From: Cryptomeria japonica
Lineage: Eukaryota; Streptophyta; Pinopsida; Cupressales; Cupressaceae
NCBI RefSeq assembly: GCF_030272615.1
Contig: NC_081409.1
Location: 26,607,406-26,671,405 of the forward strand
Direction: 5' to 3'
Length of the DNA stretch: 64,000 nucleotides
Part shown: piece after piece, positions 1-11,384 of the stretch
How the letters are laid out: the number at the start of each line of letters is the position of its first letter
Numbering within the stretch: position 1 is the first letter of the stretch
Made by a program: the position numbers and the translations under genes
Notes under the pieces: model-generated
Told to the model about the DNA's origin: nothing
The model's database searches: none
What the model saw: the letters and a program-made list of their open reading frames with translations, nothing else

Positions 1-1242
1 TTAACATTGCCAAAATATTATGTAATTAGGGCTTTAATGTAGAAATGAGAATGTGTGTAATGAGATTTTCATTCTAGTCATGTGCACCTTTATTAAAAGA
101 TCATATGTTGTGTGAGAGAGTGCCAAGAGGTTGATCGAATCAAGTGCAAGCAAATTTATCAAGCTTGAAGGTCCACAAATCATATCTTTTTAATTTGGTA
201 GGACTCATTGAAAGATGTCAAGTGCTGATTTTAGCAATCTAATATAAATTTCTGAGTCTGATTTCTTTGACCAGCGGTTGGAAATCTGGTTTTTAGATGC
301 GTTTTTTTGAGGTTTTGTGTTTTAGAAATATATGCTTTGGGAATTGACAATGCAAAAAGAATAACAATGATAACACATAAAACAATTGACTGGAAACTAA
401 TTTTAGATTTCAGATTTTTATTTATCAGCAATAACAAATGAATGCAAATGATTTCCTTCAGCAAACTAAGCCAACAATGGCCTACCAAGAGTCCAACACT
501 GGGAATAGAGGGAGTCTTATTGGCATGAACTGGTGAAATGACTAAATGAAGCACCTCTAGCTACAACCAATGACTCCTAAAAGCTTTATTCATCAACTGG
601 ATAATTATCACAAATAATTTGGAAAAGAAATCCTTATTTCGATGCACTTTCTTAACTTTCCCCAAGAGAAACCCCAATTTGGTGTGTCTTCTACCCACTG
701 TTTTACTCCTGTAGCTCTAGTATGAATTATTTTCATCAAATAACTATGGGGAATCTTCTAATTTGTTGCTAACAATAAATTTTGTATGAAAACCCTGTTG
801 CAAAACCCCTTAATTAATTTATTTGAAAATCTAGGTAAGATGCAATGGTACAACCTAGCTAAGATGGTACAACTGGCTCCGAAATGGCTCAAATTTCAGT
901 GCAACACTTCTCAATTATGCCTAGATCTGGATATCAAATTGAAATAATATTGTAGCTGTCAATAAACCTCTGATTATGACCCTTATTGGACAAATAAATG
1001 CATTTCAAGCACTCCAAATTGATAGAATGTGAAAGGGTTTTTGTCCTTCCACCCAGAAATGAAGGTCTTCGTCTCCAATTCCACACAAGAAACCTGCAAC
1101 ATATGTTGCAGACCTGCAAAGAAGGCGTTTCCCCAAAAATCATAAAACACACAATGAGCAAAAATGCACGTACAAGTCTCTTTTATGCCTTTGCCCTAAA
1201 TCGAACCCTTTCTTGGCATCTTTTAAAGATTCCAATAGAATT
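1..1242. other. Unassigned AT-rich sequence
   Basis: I find no recognisable gene here. The short open frames on both strands lack family motifs, coiled coils or signal peptides and look like chance ORFs. There is no clear repeat boundary until the TGTAGACACC start of an LTR-like sequence at 1243. Confidence 0.5.
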
Positions 1243-1263
1243 TGTAGACACCTAAAATTGTCT

Positions 1264-1503
1264 AGTCTAATTAAATAAATATTTTATTTATTTAATTATC
1301 TAAGCCTAATTCCTCTATTAATTAAATAAATCTTTATTTATTTAATTAATTCATTTATCCTCTTCTAGCCTTATTTCTCATTTAAATAAATACATTTATT
1401 TATTTAAATTATCTTTTTCCTAAATTAAATAAATATCTTATTTATTTAATTGATCCCACTTCTTCTATTAATTAAATAAATCTTTATTTATTTAATTAAT
1501 TCA
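1264..1503. repeat. Array of five AT palindromes in an LTR U3
   Basis: A roughly 30-bp inverted-repeat motif built from AATTAAATAAAT and its complement ATTTATTTAATT recurs about five times (near 1270, 1319, 1381, 1422 and 1467), separated by 15-30 bp of C/T-rich spacer. Each copy can fold on itself. It lies upstream of the TATA box, in the position of LTR regulatory sequence. Confidence 0.75.
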
Positions 1504-1660
1504 TTAACCTTTTCTACCCATGACACATGTCATTCATCTCTTAATTCATACACTACCGACCTCTTTCATTATTTTATTATGTCTTTTACCTACCCTCTAA
1601 TCATAGCCGACCTCCTTTTACACCTCTCAATCTTATCCCTCCATTTCATATTGTGTCTTC

Positions 1661-1669
1661 TATATAAGG
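1661..1669 (+). promoter_or_regulatory. LTR TATA box
   Basis: TATATAAGG follows C/T-rich sequence and precedes a stretch resembling an LTR R/U5 region. It is a plausible core promoter of the 1243-2438 LTR. Confidence 0.5.
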
Positions 1670-2519
1670 AGATGCTTCCTTCATTATCAAACCCTAATGA
1701 ATCATCTTAAGGACTTGACTACACTACGATCCTACTTGCAACCACATTCCGTTCTTTGTTGAGCTCTTGTACATATAAAATCTGAGAGCAAATATATCAA
1801 GCAAGATCAATGGAGATAGGAAGAATGGAGATCAAAACCCTATTGGACATGTGAAGGTATAATCTTTGTGATTTCATTTGATTTGCATTGTCTTAGGTAA
1901 TCTTCATATGTTATGGTGGATCTTTGTTGTTGTTAGGCTAGGGTTTTGTGGTTGAATTCATTTAGCCTTCCAATATTGTTATTATTGTATCCATTTTCAC
2001 CATATACAGAATCTTTTCCCCTCATAATGCTACACCCACCTTGAGGGTTGCTTCCTCATGAATATTTGACCACCTTTTTAAAATAATTTATCACCTAGGG
2101 AAAAGTGCCATGTAACTTTTAATATAAAGTTACTTATTAAGTTATAAAGTAACTTATACAGTTACTTTTATTAACTTTTGTAAAATAGTTATAAATTCAA
2201 AAAGTTACTTTTATTAAAATTTTCTATTAATAGAAAAAAGTAACTTATTACCTCTTATAACCTCTTATAAGCTTTTATTATAAACTTTATTGAATGTCTT
2301 CACCAGGCTCCAAAATTGACTAAGTATAGCTCCTCCTAGTGAGCCAAACATCTCTAAACCCCATCATTTGTCTGCGGAGATGATTAACAGGCAAATCTAG
2401 GATTCTTGAGTGATCACTGAAAAAATGGGGACATTACACTCATGCCTTATCTACTGATTTGGTGCTTAGATCTCTATGTTTGGGATTGGTGTCTCCACCT
2501 GGTTGGTGCCTACAAACAC

Positions 2520-2997
2520 AATTGGGAATCAGTGTCTCCTATAGGTTGGTGCCTATTCATGATTGTAAGTGATTCTTTATTTTCATGAGGTTGGATTTGG
2601 GCAATAGATCCAAGCAACTATTCTCCCCATGGTTTTTTGCATATTGGGTTTTCACGTATATCTAGTGTTCATTGTGTGGATGTATTCTTTTTGTGTTATT
2701 TCATTGTTATATCATTTAAATGAGTTCCATTGATGTTTTAAGGATAATGTGTGGAGAAGTTATTAATGGTAGTTAATGTTTAATTTAGTTGAAATTGGAT
2801 ATATTGATATTGGGAATTGGTGTCTCCTATAGGTTGGTGCATATTCATGATTGTAAGTGATTCTTTATTTTTCGTGAGGTTGGATTTGGGCAATAGATCC
2901 AAGCAACTATTCTCCCCATGGTTAATTGCATCTTGGGTTTCAACGTATATGTAGTGTTAGTTAATATTTAATTTAGTTGAAATTGGATATATTGATT
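2520..2997 (+). repeat. Direct duplication inside LTR remnant
   Basis: A block beginning ATTGGGAAT and containing 'gtgtctcctataggttggtg' and 'ggcaatagatccaagcaact' occurs from about 2520 and again from about 2808. The two copies are roughly 90 percent identical by eye. The tail 'tttaatttagttgaaattgg' is also present twice. The unit is about 290 bp, and the second copy is shorter. Confidence 0.75.
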
Positions 2998-3037
2998 CAC
3001 TCCCACCCCTCTCTTAGTATATTATGTGTCCTGCAAT

Positions 3038-3049
3038 TGGTATCAGAGC
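3038..3049 (+). other. Primer binding site (initiator Met tRNA)
   Basis: TGGTATCAGAGC, the complement of the 3' end of plant initiator methionine tRNA, lies two bases after the LTR end. This is the usual minus-strand priming site of Copia elements. Confidence 0.8.
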
Positions 3050-3050
3050 A

Positions 3051-3509
3051 AGGTTCTTTGGATAAAGCTGAATAGCTTGAGGTAGATTCAAGATGGTACA
3101 CTCAGTTGCTTAGGAAGGTTTGTCCTCAAATCATTCTCCACTTTTTTATGGATATAATTATTCCTTTTAGAGTGAAAGGATGAAATCTTATTTGATGGCC
3201 CTTGGATTTGAGGTCTAGAAATTAGTTGTCGAAGGATATAAAATTCCTAAAAGTCCCCAAGAGATCATCCTAGAAAAAAGGTTCCTTGGATAAAGCTTAA
3301 TAGCTTGAGGTAGATTCAAGATGGAACACTCAGTTGCTAAGGAAGCTTTGTCCTCAAATCATTATCCACTTTTTTTATGGATATAATTATTCCTTTTAGA
3401 GTGCAAGGATGAAATCTTATTTGATGGCCCTTGGGTTTGAGGTCTAGAAATTAGTCATGGATGGATATAAAATCCCTAAAATTCCCCAAGAGATCATCCT
3501 AGAAAAAAG
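3051..3509 (+). repeat. Tandem duplication of leader and gag start
   Basis: About 229 bp just after the primer binding site (3051-3279, from GGTTCTTTGGATAAAGC) is repeated at 3280-3509 at over 90 percent identity. Both copies end with 'gagatcatcctagaaaaaag'. The unit covers the leader and the first gag codons, so the gag N-terminus is present twice. Confidence 0.85.
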
Positions 3510-4300
3510 GCTTGTGAAAATAATGCTATTAAACATGTTTTAACTAACTCTGAATTTGTGAAGTTTATGCACTACAAGATAGAAAAATATGTGTGGATCA
3601 AATTGCATGCCATATATGAAGGAGATGATAAGGTCAAGGAAGCAAATCCTAGACTTGCAAAGCTCAATTTAAAGGTATAAAGATGAAGGAGGGTGGAAAC
3701 ATGGTTACATTTATGCTACGAGTTGACGAGATAGCCAGTTCTATTGGATGAATTAGTGAAGGACTAAAAGAGCTAGTAATTGTGAAGAGAATATTTAAAT
3801 CCTTTCTACCAAAATTTTATCCTAAAGTGGCTACATTTGATGAAGCTAAAGATCTGAACAAGTTGACTATGAATGAGCTGCACAGGTCCCTAACTGCCTA
3901 TGAGATGAGATTTGATAATGACAATTCCATAAGGAAGGATGTTACTTTCAAGGCATCTAAAAAATAAGAATATTCAAAATCTGATGATGAATGAGATCTA
4001 GAGGAGGCGGATTTTTGTCAGAAGATAGTAGAGGGGTTCTGGAAAGTATAAGGGTAACTTGCTAAATTCAAATGTTTCAATTATGGTGAAAGAGGACATT
4101 TTATGGCTAGTGTCCCTATAAAGATTCTAACAATGAAGGCCAAAAGAATGAGAAGAAAAAAATCAACTAGAATTAGAAGAGTTTCTTTGTAAATGAAGAT
4201 AGTTATTATCTGATGAAGAAGAAGGAGATCAAGGCACAAGTTGAGGAATGATGGTGAAAGAGCTCTATTTATGGTGATGGAGACTCTTGTTGGCAATGAT
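3092..4300 (+). pseudogene. Copia Gag pseudogene
   Basis: Fragments in several frames resemble the N-terminal UBN2-type Gag domain of plant Copia elements. Examples are ERMKSYLMALGFEV near 3175 and a lysine-rich segment at 3782-3967. Near 4070 there is a broken zinc knuckle (KCFNYGERGHF) in which the second cysteine is a tyrosine. Stops and frameshifts break the frame throughout, and the start region is duplicated. The protein would package element RNA, but it is not functional here. Confidence 0.6.
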
Positions 4301-4674
4301 GGGTCCTACAAATGAAACTGTTTTATTTGATTTATTTCTACTTTCATGAGACTTTTTATATGTTTAAGCCTTTATCCTGAACTATATTTTAACTTAATAG
4401 ATGATATATGACATATGATGAATGAATTATGTGGATTTTCATGGTGGATATAATTTCATAATATTATAAATGATATTGATGTGAACAAATGATTTCTCTA
4501 ATACACTAACTTGCAACTTAAGAATTGACTGATGGCCCACAGCCAAAGAAGAATGTTCCCCCATGGACCACATGCGGAAGAAGTAAAAAAGGTGCCAATT
4601 GAAACACAATTTTTGAGGAGTTTTCTTGACCTTATCTCTAAAGATTAAATGTGTTTTGAAGATATGGAAGAAAT

Positions 4675-5483
4675 TGTTGGCAAATGCACACTCCAATGAG
4701 ACATTGTAGGTGATTGAAGGTTTTGTCATTGATGGCAACCTTACAATCCTATGACACCGGCAAGGCAATCCATCGGCACCAGCAAAGTTAGATTCTACAC
4801 CGGCACACAAACCACCGACACCGGCAGTGAAAGGAAGCATACTGGCACAGAAGCCGACAGGAATTTTGTTATTATATATATTTTGTTTATTATTGTAAAA
4901 TCATTGTAAGCCGACTTGGCAAGTTGTAAAATGAATCTTATATAAGAGAGATCATTGTAGAACATTTTGTAATGGATAGAGGAATGTAATTAGGTGAAAT
5001 AAAGCAAACCTATTATGCGAATTATAGGTTAAGGGTTTATGTAAGAAGCAGAGCAGAAACTGGTACTGGATCTGGCATTATAGATGCTATTTTGAAGCAG
5101 TACAAGACATTGGATTTATATAATCCATTTTGTAAGTCAATGAGACTTCCCATTTTGTAATTGAGTAGTGAGCTCTAGGCATTTGGCCTTCCTGCATGTG
5201 CAGGCCCCTCTTGTAGCAGTAATATTCTCTTATTGGCCAGTAAGTGAATATTGTGGGTCACAAATCCCACCAAGGTTTTTCCCACACCGGGTTTCCTCGT
5301 TAAAATATTGTGTTATGGTGTGTTTTTCATGTGGTTGTTTTTGTCTCTATTTATTGCATTACTTTCTGTTTACCGATACACAGTATTAATATGCTCTACA
5401 TGTTTTAAGTTAAGAAAATCTTATTATCGGTTAGATACTGATTCACCCCCCCCCCGCTCTCAGTATCTGTGGGAATCCTAACA
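4675..5483 (+). repeat. 5' LTR of element B
   Basis: It starts TGTTGGCAAATGC and ends GGGAATCCTAACA. Several CACCGGCA-like motifs lie at 4750-4840, a TATA box at 4938, and a C homopolymer followed by 'tcagtatctgtgg' just before the end. It matches 10480-11288 over its full length, and a third copy stands alone at 30631-31468. Confidence 0.92.
4938..4946 (+). promoter_or_regulatory. LTR TATA box
   Basis: TTATATAAG lies in the middle of the LTR and is conserved in the right LTR at 10743-10751. It is the likely core promoter for the element-B transcript. Confidence 0.6.
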
Positions 5484-5485
5484 AT

Positions 5486-5497
5486 TGGTATCAGAGC
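5486..5497 (+). other. Primer binding site (initiator Met tRNA)
   Basis: TGGTATCAGAGC begins two bases after the 5' LTR of element B. It is complementary to the initiator Met tRNA 3' end and sets the LTR boundary. Confidence 0.9.
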
Positions 5498-5527
5498 CTG
5501 GTCCTCTATTTTCAGAAGCCTAACAGC

Positions 5528-6691
5528 TTGAGGAAGATCTTGACACCAGTAGAGATGGAAAACTTGATGAAGCAACTAGAAGGAGCTCTCTCATACTATG
5601 ATGCAGAAAAATTGAAAAATATCAAACTTGAAGATGATCTAAAGGCTGCTCAGGATATTATTCAAGCACTTCAAGAAAATCTTACTATTGCAAGAAACAA
5701 GAGAAGAGAACTTTGTGAAAAGATGCAACTTGAGAATGATGAAAAGGAAACTCTTAATGATATGATACACAAGCTTAAACAAGAAAACATGACAACAAAG
5801 AATGAGATGCAGGATATGACTATGAGATTTTGTAAGGAAATTGAAGATAGAAAGAAGAATGAATAAGACTTGACTAGAAGACTGAATGATGTTGCAAATG
5901 AAAACACAAGACTCAGTTATGAAAATGATATGTTGAAGACAAATCTAATGCATGCACAAAATGACTCAAATGAACTCATGAGACAAAAAGGTATCTTGGA
6001 AGGAGAACTGGCTGCTGCAAATCAACATAAAGAGAAATTCAAGAAAAGCTCAGAGGAACTTGGTGACTTGCTGAAGAATCAAAAACCTAATGGTGACACT
6101 AATGGTCTTGGCTTTGAAACTGGTGAAAGCTCTGGTACTGCAAACACATAGGATCGTAGCAAACTGGTAAGACAACCTACTGCTTATAAATTTAATGGAA
6201 AATGCTTTAACTTTAACAAGTATGGTCATAGAGCAAATCAATGTAGATCTAGAAATTATCAGAATAACAATGCACCCACCGATCAATGTTCAAAATGCAA
6301 CAAAGTTGGTCATAATTCTGAGAATTGCAAAATGAATGTAAGATGTTATGTTTGTGGAAGATTTGGACACTTATCTAATCAATGCAGAACACAAACCGAC
6401 ATAGGTTATGGAAAGGCTATTCAGAGAAATAATGTGACTTGTTATGCATGTAACAAAATTGGGCATATTGCTAAATTTTGTAGAAGCAAGTCCTCATCGG
6501 TAGACAAGAAAGGTCCTAGTTTGAAAGGAAAAGAAAAGGTTGAAGAAGTTAAGCAAGAATTCTCAAAACAATGGATTAGAAAGTCAGATCTAAATGGTGT
6601 TGGGAATACTCCTCCACTGGTAGAACCAAGCAACACTCCACCAACAGAACAAAGTAGCACTCCACCAGCAGGAATCTCTTCATCAAATTGA
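5528..6691 (+). pseudogene. Element B ORF1: coiled-coil, four-zinc-knuckle Gag-like protein
   Basis: One reading frame of about 387 codons is interrupted by in-frame stops at 5864 and 6149. The first likely Met is at 5555. Residues 10-200 are a long heptad-rich, Glu/Lys/Asn-rich coiled coil. Four CX2CX4HX4C zinc knuckles follow (about 6205-6250, 6290-6330, 6345-6385 and 6450-6480). The first has lost its second cysteine (CFNFNKYGH); the other three are intact (CSKCNKVGH, CYVCGRFGH, CYACNKIGH). A Pro/Ser/Thr-rich tail ends the frame. Zinc knuckles bind element RNA in Gag. The usual UBN2-type capsid domain of Copia Gag is not seen, so this may be a Gag that kept only its coiled coil and knuckles. 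Confidence 0.8.
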
Positions 6692-6996
6692 AGAAAATTC
6701 CCTTGAGGGTTTGGCAATCAAATGAGAAATATGCTATTATTCCCTCGTTTGATGGTAAGAAGTTGAAATTACTTCTATACCAGCAAATAAAGTTAAGTGA
6801 TTACTTAACCGACAAGCGTTAAATGTGGTAGTTGGCAGATTGACATTATAAATTAGTGTTTTTGGCTCCATTTTACTTCACCGAGCATTCAAACATTCGA
6901 AGAGCGTGAAATTTCTAGAGCTGAGGCATTTCGAGCAAAGAGGCAAAGCATTTTAGCAATCAATCTTTCCAAAGGCAGAAAAAGGTATTTATAATC
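6692..6996 (+). other. Spacer between ORF1 and ORF2 of element B
   Basis: A further frame just after ORF1 (about 6685-6815) reads a basic, coding-like segment with no stop for some 40 codons (motif VWQSNEKYAIIPSFDGKK), so ORF1 may have been longer before a frameshift. From about 6815 the sequence looks like untranslated leader up to the ATG at 6997. Confidence 0.45.
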
Positions 6997-9900
6997 ATGG
7001 CATCCTCTTTTGTACCTAAATTAATAGCAAACCCTATTGTAGTCGAGGTAATCAAACGCCCTAGGCCCGTATTTCAACTAGTTCCCGAGATAGCTAAAAA
7101 GGATGATAATGTTGGTGCATTTTCCCAAATTCCCAAAGGAGTTGTTTTTGCAGAAGACTCTAGAATGTACATCCATTACCACATAGAAGAATTAGGTGAT
7201 GAGGAGATCAAGAAAATGTACAAGACTATCATATGTGATGATTCCAGGAATGTAAAACCCGAACACAAAATTATTAAAACCCTAGGATTCACAGAAATCC
7301 TCAGCATTCCGGATTTCCCTAAGGAAGTTATTAGGATAGTATTGAGTAGGGTACATGGTGCATTCTTTTGGCTAGATTCGGTTCACAAAATCACTGAGGA
7401 AGCTGTGAAAGTTGTAACAGGGTTACCTTCCACCGGTAACAGACCAAACAAGACAAAGAAGGTCTCAAATGACCTGGTAATGAACCTAACAGGTGCAACA
7501 TCCAACAAAAGGTCCTTAAGGGTGAATGATGTAATTGACATAAATGTGAGATTCATTAGCATGATTCTAGGTTACAAAACAACACATGCAAACAGACTAA
7601 ACTCATTTTCCAGCTTATGCATAAAAAGTGCTCATGATATGGTGAAAGATAATGTGAAAATTGACGTATGTGAATGGTTAAAGAATGAAATTATTGACAA
7701 TCTGGGAAAGATCAAGAAGGATAAGAAAGGGACATTCAGATTAGGTAACTTACTTGTTTTCTTAATGCTACATATAACCAAACAGGTGCCCGATATAGGT
7801 AATAAGAACCTTGGATTTGACATACCGGTAGGCAAATAGTTATCTGACTTATTGAACAACATGGGTGAAAACAAAGAAAAGAATATCAATGAATATTTTC
7901 TAGCATAAAAAGCCCAGATGAACACTAGAGTAAGATTATCACAAGGAATTGTAAATAAATATAAGGATGATATATGTTTTGTGATTAAGAAGGATTAGAT
8001 TTGGATGGAATTGCAGTTATCCCAAGAACAATTTGGGTTACTGAAATGGGGGGTTACTGAAATGGGTTATGAGACAGATGATCACATCATTGAAACATAT
8101 GCTAAAGCCCTTCTGGAAGCACCCAATGAACCTAACGAAGAGGTATTTGGCAGTGTTGAAACCATTGAAAAAAAAATTCAATCCAAGAAGAGAGTGAAGA
8201 AAGTAGAAGCAATAGTGAGGAGAGGTTCAACGCAAGCTAAGGCTATTAAAGAAGATGTACTGAAACAAACCAGTATCACTGAAGATGAGTTACAGGCACA
8301 ACAACCAGAAACTCACTTTCACCGGTAGCAACTTCTTCAGAGAGTGACATGCCAACAACATTTAAAAGAGTTGTAATGAAAAGGGAACCTTCACCAGTAT
8401 CCACACCTTCACCTAGAAGAACCAGGCAAAAACAACAGACAGTGAGACCCCTAGTCAAGAAGTCTACTCCTAAGAAGAAAAAGTTGACACCAAAGAAAAG
8501 GACTCAACAAAATATTGCTCTGATTGACAAACTGCTAGATGAAATAACAGAGGAAGGACAGTTGAAAAACATCAACAAACTATATGACACATTATCAGTT
8601 GATGACAAGGAGAAAGTTGAAAATGGTGTAATTCTACACTTGGATATCTACAAGAAATTTTTGATGCAAATTGTAGATGAAGTACTAGATGAACTATTCA
8701 AGAGACTGGAAGCAAGATGACAATCTGTTGTAGAGCTTGACAAGAAAATAAAAATTGAAAAATTACTTGTTGTCTACCCAGTTAACTCTCCAAAAGAAAT
8801 AGATGGTCTAATTGCAGAGGCTAACCGGTCAGTATTCTCTACTGCACACTGACATATTGCACTAATGGTTGGAAGAGTAAATGAGGTTGCAGAAGAAACT
8901 GAAAATGCATGGGATATATTCCTTGTTGAGAAGGAAAAACAGGAAGAGTATAGAAACCCTAAACCAATCAAGGTATATCAGAAAGATAAGGATAAGGGAA
9001 AAGGAAAGGTTGGTGGACCTCCAAGCATCAAAATAAGAGATAACTTATCCCCACCGCCTCTAGTTACTCTACCAGTAACAACAATTGAAGATCAACCAGC
9101 TGATGAGAGTATGGATGTATCACAAGAGGATACAAATCTTAATTCTGAGGTACTATACTAGTAGATGTTGATACTCAGAAGGTCAACATCGTGGTAGATA
9201 AGGACACAATCGGTAAGACAGATAAGGCTAGTGAGCCATCGATACTGATAACACAGATAACACTAAAGGTAAACTGACAGATGGGAACACAGAACAACAG
9301 GTAGAACACCAAACAAAGCAACAAGCAGAGCAACAGGCTCCAGAATAGGAACAAGTTAATATAGAATCAGTGCCACCAGCAACTACTGAGCAAAACAAAC
9401 CATTGTTTAAAGAAATGGAAACACAGACTGACCTACCAGAGGTCACTGCAAGCAAGGATATTGCTCCCACCGACAGAATTCAGAGTGTTGACCCTTCAAT
9501 TGCAGGATTTAAATCAACAAATGTAGCTGAAGTTCTTTTAGATTCTATAAAGAAAATAATAGATTGTAGTTCACAGGCATATAAGGCTATAGATGACACA
9601 ATTCCAATTTTGAAGATGATAGCTCCAAAATGCAATGTAGATAATAAGGATTCTTTGAGTCAACTTGACACTTTGTCTAAGTATATTACTGACAACACAG
9701 TGAAAGTTGAACAAATAAAGGAGGAAGCATTCAAAGAGAGGTTAGAAAAAGAAAAACAGAAATTCTTTGAGGAACAAATAAAGAAGTGTACAAGGCAGTT
9801 TGACACACTTCTACCAAAACTGTGCAGCACACTTAAGGAGTTCAAAACTTTGTACAGAGACACTTGCAAGACAAACTTTTTGACAGTTGACATAGACAAG

Positions 9901-10140
9901 AAAATGAGCAAGATACAGGTGGAAATTAATAAGCTAGCTGACAATTTTATTAATTCATCTGATTCATTATCAATTTTTGAGCAAAAGATAACAGGTTTTG
10001 AGGAAGAATTACTAAAGCTAGAAAGAGAAAAGGAGAAAATAAAAAGTAAGGCTAAGTGTCTGAAATGGAGATTATGTCCAAAGTTGGACTACCTCACATG
10101 TTTAAGGAAAGAAATATCTGATGCATTAGTACAAGGATAG
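6997..10140 (+). pseudogene. Element B ORF2: long protein of unknown function
   Basis: Pieces at 6997-7839, 8005-8328, 8349-8720, 8865-9161 and 9370-10140 appear to be one ancestral frame of about 1,000 codons. It is broken by in-frame stops (for example 7837, 7906, 8718) and by frameshifts near 8300 and between 9160 and 9370. The first 280 residues look globular and include FFWLDSVHKITEEAVKVVTG. That phrase resembles the '(I)T..DV..L.GLP' core of plant mobile domains, a weak likeness only. The middle is Lys/Pro/Thr-rich, and the last 250 residues form a Lys/Glu-rich coiled coil. I see no Asp protease, DDE or YVDD motif. The ATG at 6997 follows a leader-like stretch. It is not an envelope-like protein by any motif I can see. 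Confidence 0.7.
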
Positions 10141-10479
10141 AAAACACTGACAAAGCAAATGCAACACCTCACCGATACAGTTCAAAGGATAGAGGCCACA
10201 ATAAAAGACAGTAAAAAGTTCATTGAGAACTTGAATTTGGTTCTGGCAGAACTTTTTCAGATTGTAACCAACCAGTTACAAGGTTGAACAGGAAACCATA
10301 CTCTATTGACACTTTGACAACCTTTGTCATTGATGCCAAAGGGGGAGTAGTGGTATGAGAAAATAATCACCTAAGACTCATCTTCTCAGGGGGAGTTCAC
10401 ACATTTTTGGTAACATATTTTTGGACTACACTTTTTGAATTTTCTCATGAGTGTTGCCATCAATGCCAAAGGGGGAGAT
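10141..10479 (+). other. Element B 3' region with two polypurine tracts
   Basis: After ORF2 a short coiled-coil-like tail in the same style is followed by noncoding sequence holding CCAAAGGGGGAG twice, at 10336-10347 and 10466-10477. The second abuts the right LTR and is the expected plus-strand primer. The first lies 130 bp upstream in a near-repeat of the same context ('tgatgccaaagggggag'). Confidence 0.75.
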
Positions 10480-11288
10480 TGTTGGCAAATGCACACTCCA
10501 ATGAGACATTGTAGGTGATTGAAGGTTTTGTCATTGATGGCAACCTTACAATCCTATGACACCGGCAAGGCAATCCACCGGCACCAGCAAAGTTAGATTC
10601 TACACCAGCACACAGACCTCCAGCACCGGCAGTGAAATGAAGCATACCGGCATAGAAGCCGACAAGAATTTTGTTATTATATATATTTTGTTTATTATTG
10701 TAAAATCATTGTAAGCCGACTTGGCAAGTTGTAAAATGACTCTTATATAAGAGAGATCATTGTAGAACATTTTGTAATGGATAGAGGAATGTAATTAGGC
10801 GAAATAAGGCAGACCTATTATGCGAATTATAGGTTAAGGGTTTATGTAAGAAGCAGAGTAGAAACCGGTACTGGATCTGGCATTATAGATGCTATTTTGA
10901 AGCAGTACAAGACATTGGATTTATATAATCCATTTTGTAAGTCAGTGAGACTTCCCATTTTGTAATTGAGCAGTGAGCTATAGGCACTTGGCCTTCCTGC
11001 ATGTACAAGCCCCTCTTGTAGCAATAATATTCTCTTATTGGCTAGTAAGTGAATATTGTGGGTCACAAATCCCACCGAGGTTTTTCCCACACCAGGTTTC
11101 CTCGTTAAAATATTGTGTTATGGTGTGTTTTTCATGTGGTTGCTTTTGTCTCTATTTATTGCATTACTTTATGTTCACCAGTACATAGTATTAATATGCT
11201 CTACATGTTTTAAGTTAAGAAAATCTTATTATCGGTTAGATACTGATTCACCCCCCCCCCCCTCTCAGTATCTGTGGGAATCCTAATA
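10480..11288 (+). repeat. 3' LTR of element B
   Basis: It is a full-length match to 4675-5483, also 809 bp, ending AATCCTAATA where the left copy has AATCCTAACA. The C homopolymer near the end is slightly longer here. GAAGT follows at 11289 as the right half of the target-site duplication. Confidence 0.92.
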
Positions 11289-11384
11289 GAAGTTCACATG
11301 ATAATGGAGTTATGTTTAATTATGAGATTCATTCACTTCTTGCACGTTTCCTATCTTTTTGCTTTACTAATTGAATAAGATTCT

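Larger units (their letters stand above)
1243..2438 (+). mobile_element. Gypsy-type LTR, solo or truncated
   Basis: The stretch starts with TGTAGACACC and ends with GGGGACATTACA, the TG...CA form of an LTR, and has a TATA box in the middle (1661-1669). The ATTACA end is similar to that of the Gypsy LTR near 59321. The flanking five bases (GAATT left, CTCAT right) do not match, and no primer binding site follows. It is therefore either a solo LTR whose target-site duplication has decayed or a fragment. The boundaries are inferred. Confidence 0.45.
2439..4674 (+). mobile_element. Decayed Copia remnant (element A)
   Basis: The 3' part of an LTR, with the C-rich run and 'cttagtatat' near its end that element E also shows, is followed by a Met-tRNA primer binding site at 3038. 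Gag-like sequence broken by many stops runs to about 4300. There is no integrase or reverse transcriptase. About 370 bp (4300-4674) without features separate it from the LTR of element B. It was truncated before or during the insertion of its neighbours. Confidence 0.6.
4675..11288 (+). mobile_element. Complete pol-less LTR retrotransposon (element B)
   Basis: Two 809-bp LTRs (4675-5483 and 10480-11288) enclose about 5 kb. The flanking five bases are GAAAT on the left and GAAGT on the right, a target-site duplication with one later change. A Met-tRNA primer binding site follows the left LTR, and a polypurine tract abuts the right LTR. The inside encodes a zinc-knuckle protein and a long second ORF but no protease, integrase, reverse transcriptase or RNase H. 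It must therefore be mobilised in trans. The polypurine tract (GCCAAAGGGGGAGAT) is like that of Copia SIRE-type elements. By eye the LTRs differ at about 35 positions, mostly transitions, which suggests a moderately old insertion. Confidence 0.88.

Noticed and set aside
3038-3049. tRNA-like TGGTATCAGAGC and other Met-tRNA matches
   Set aside because: These are primer binding sites beside LTRs; the rest of a tRNA gene is absent.
6997-10140. ORF2 of element B as an envelope-like protein
   Set aside because: No signal peptide, no transmembrane segment near the end and no glycoprotein-like cysteine pattern.
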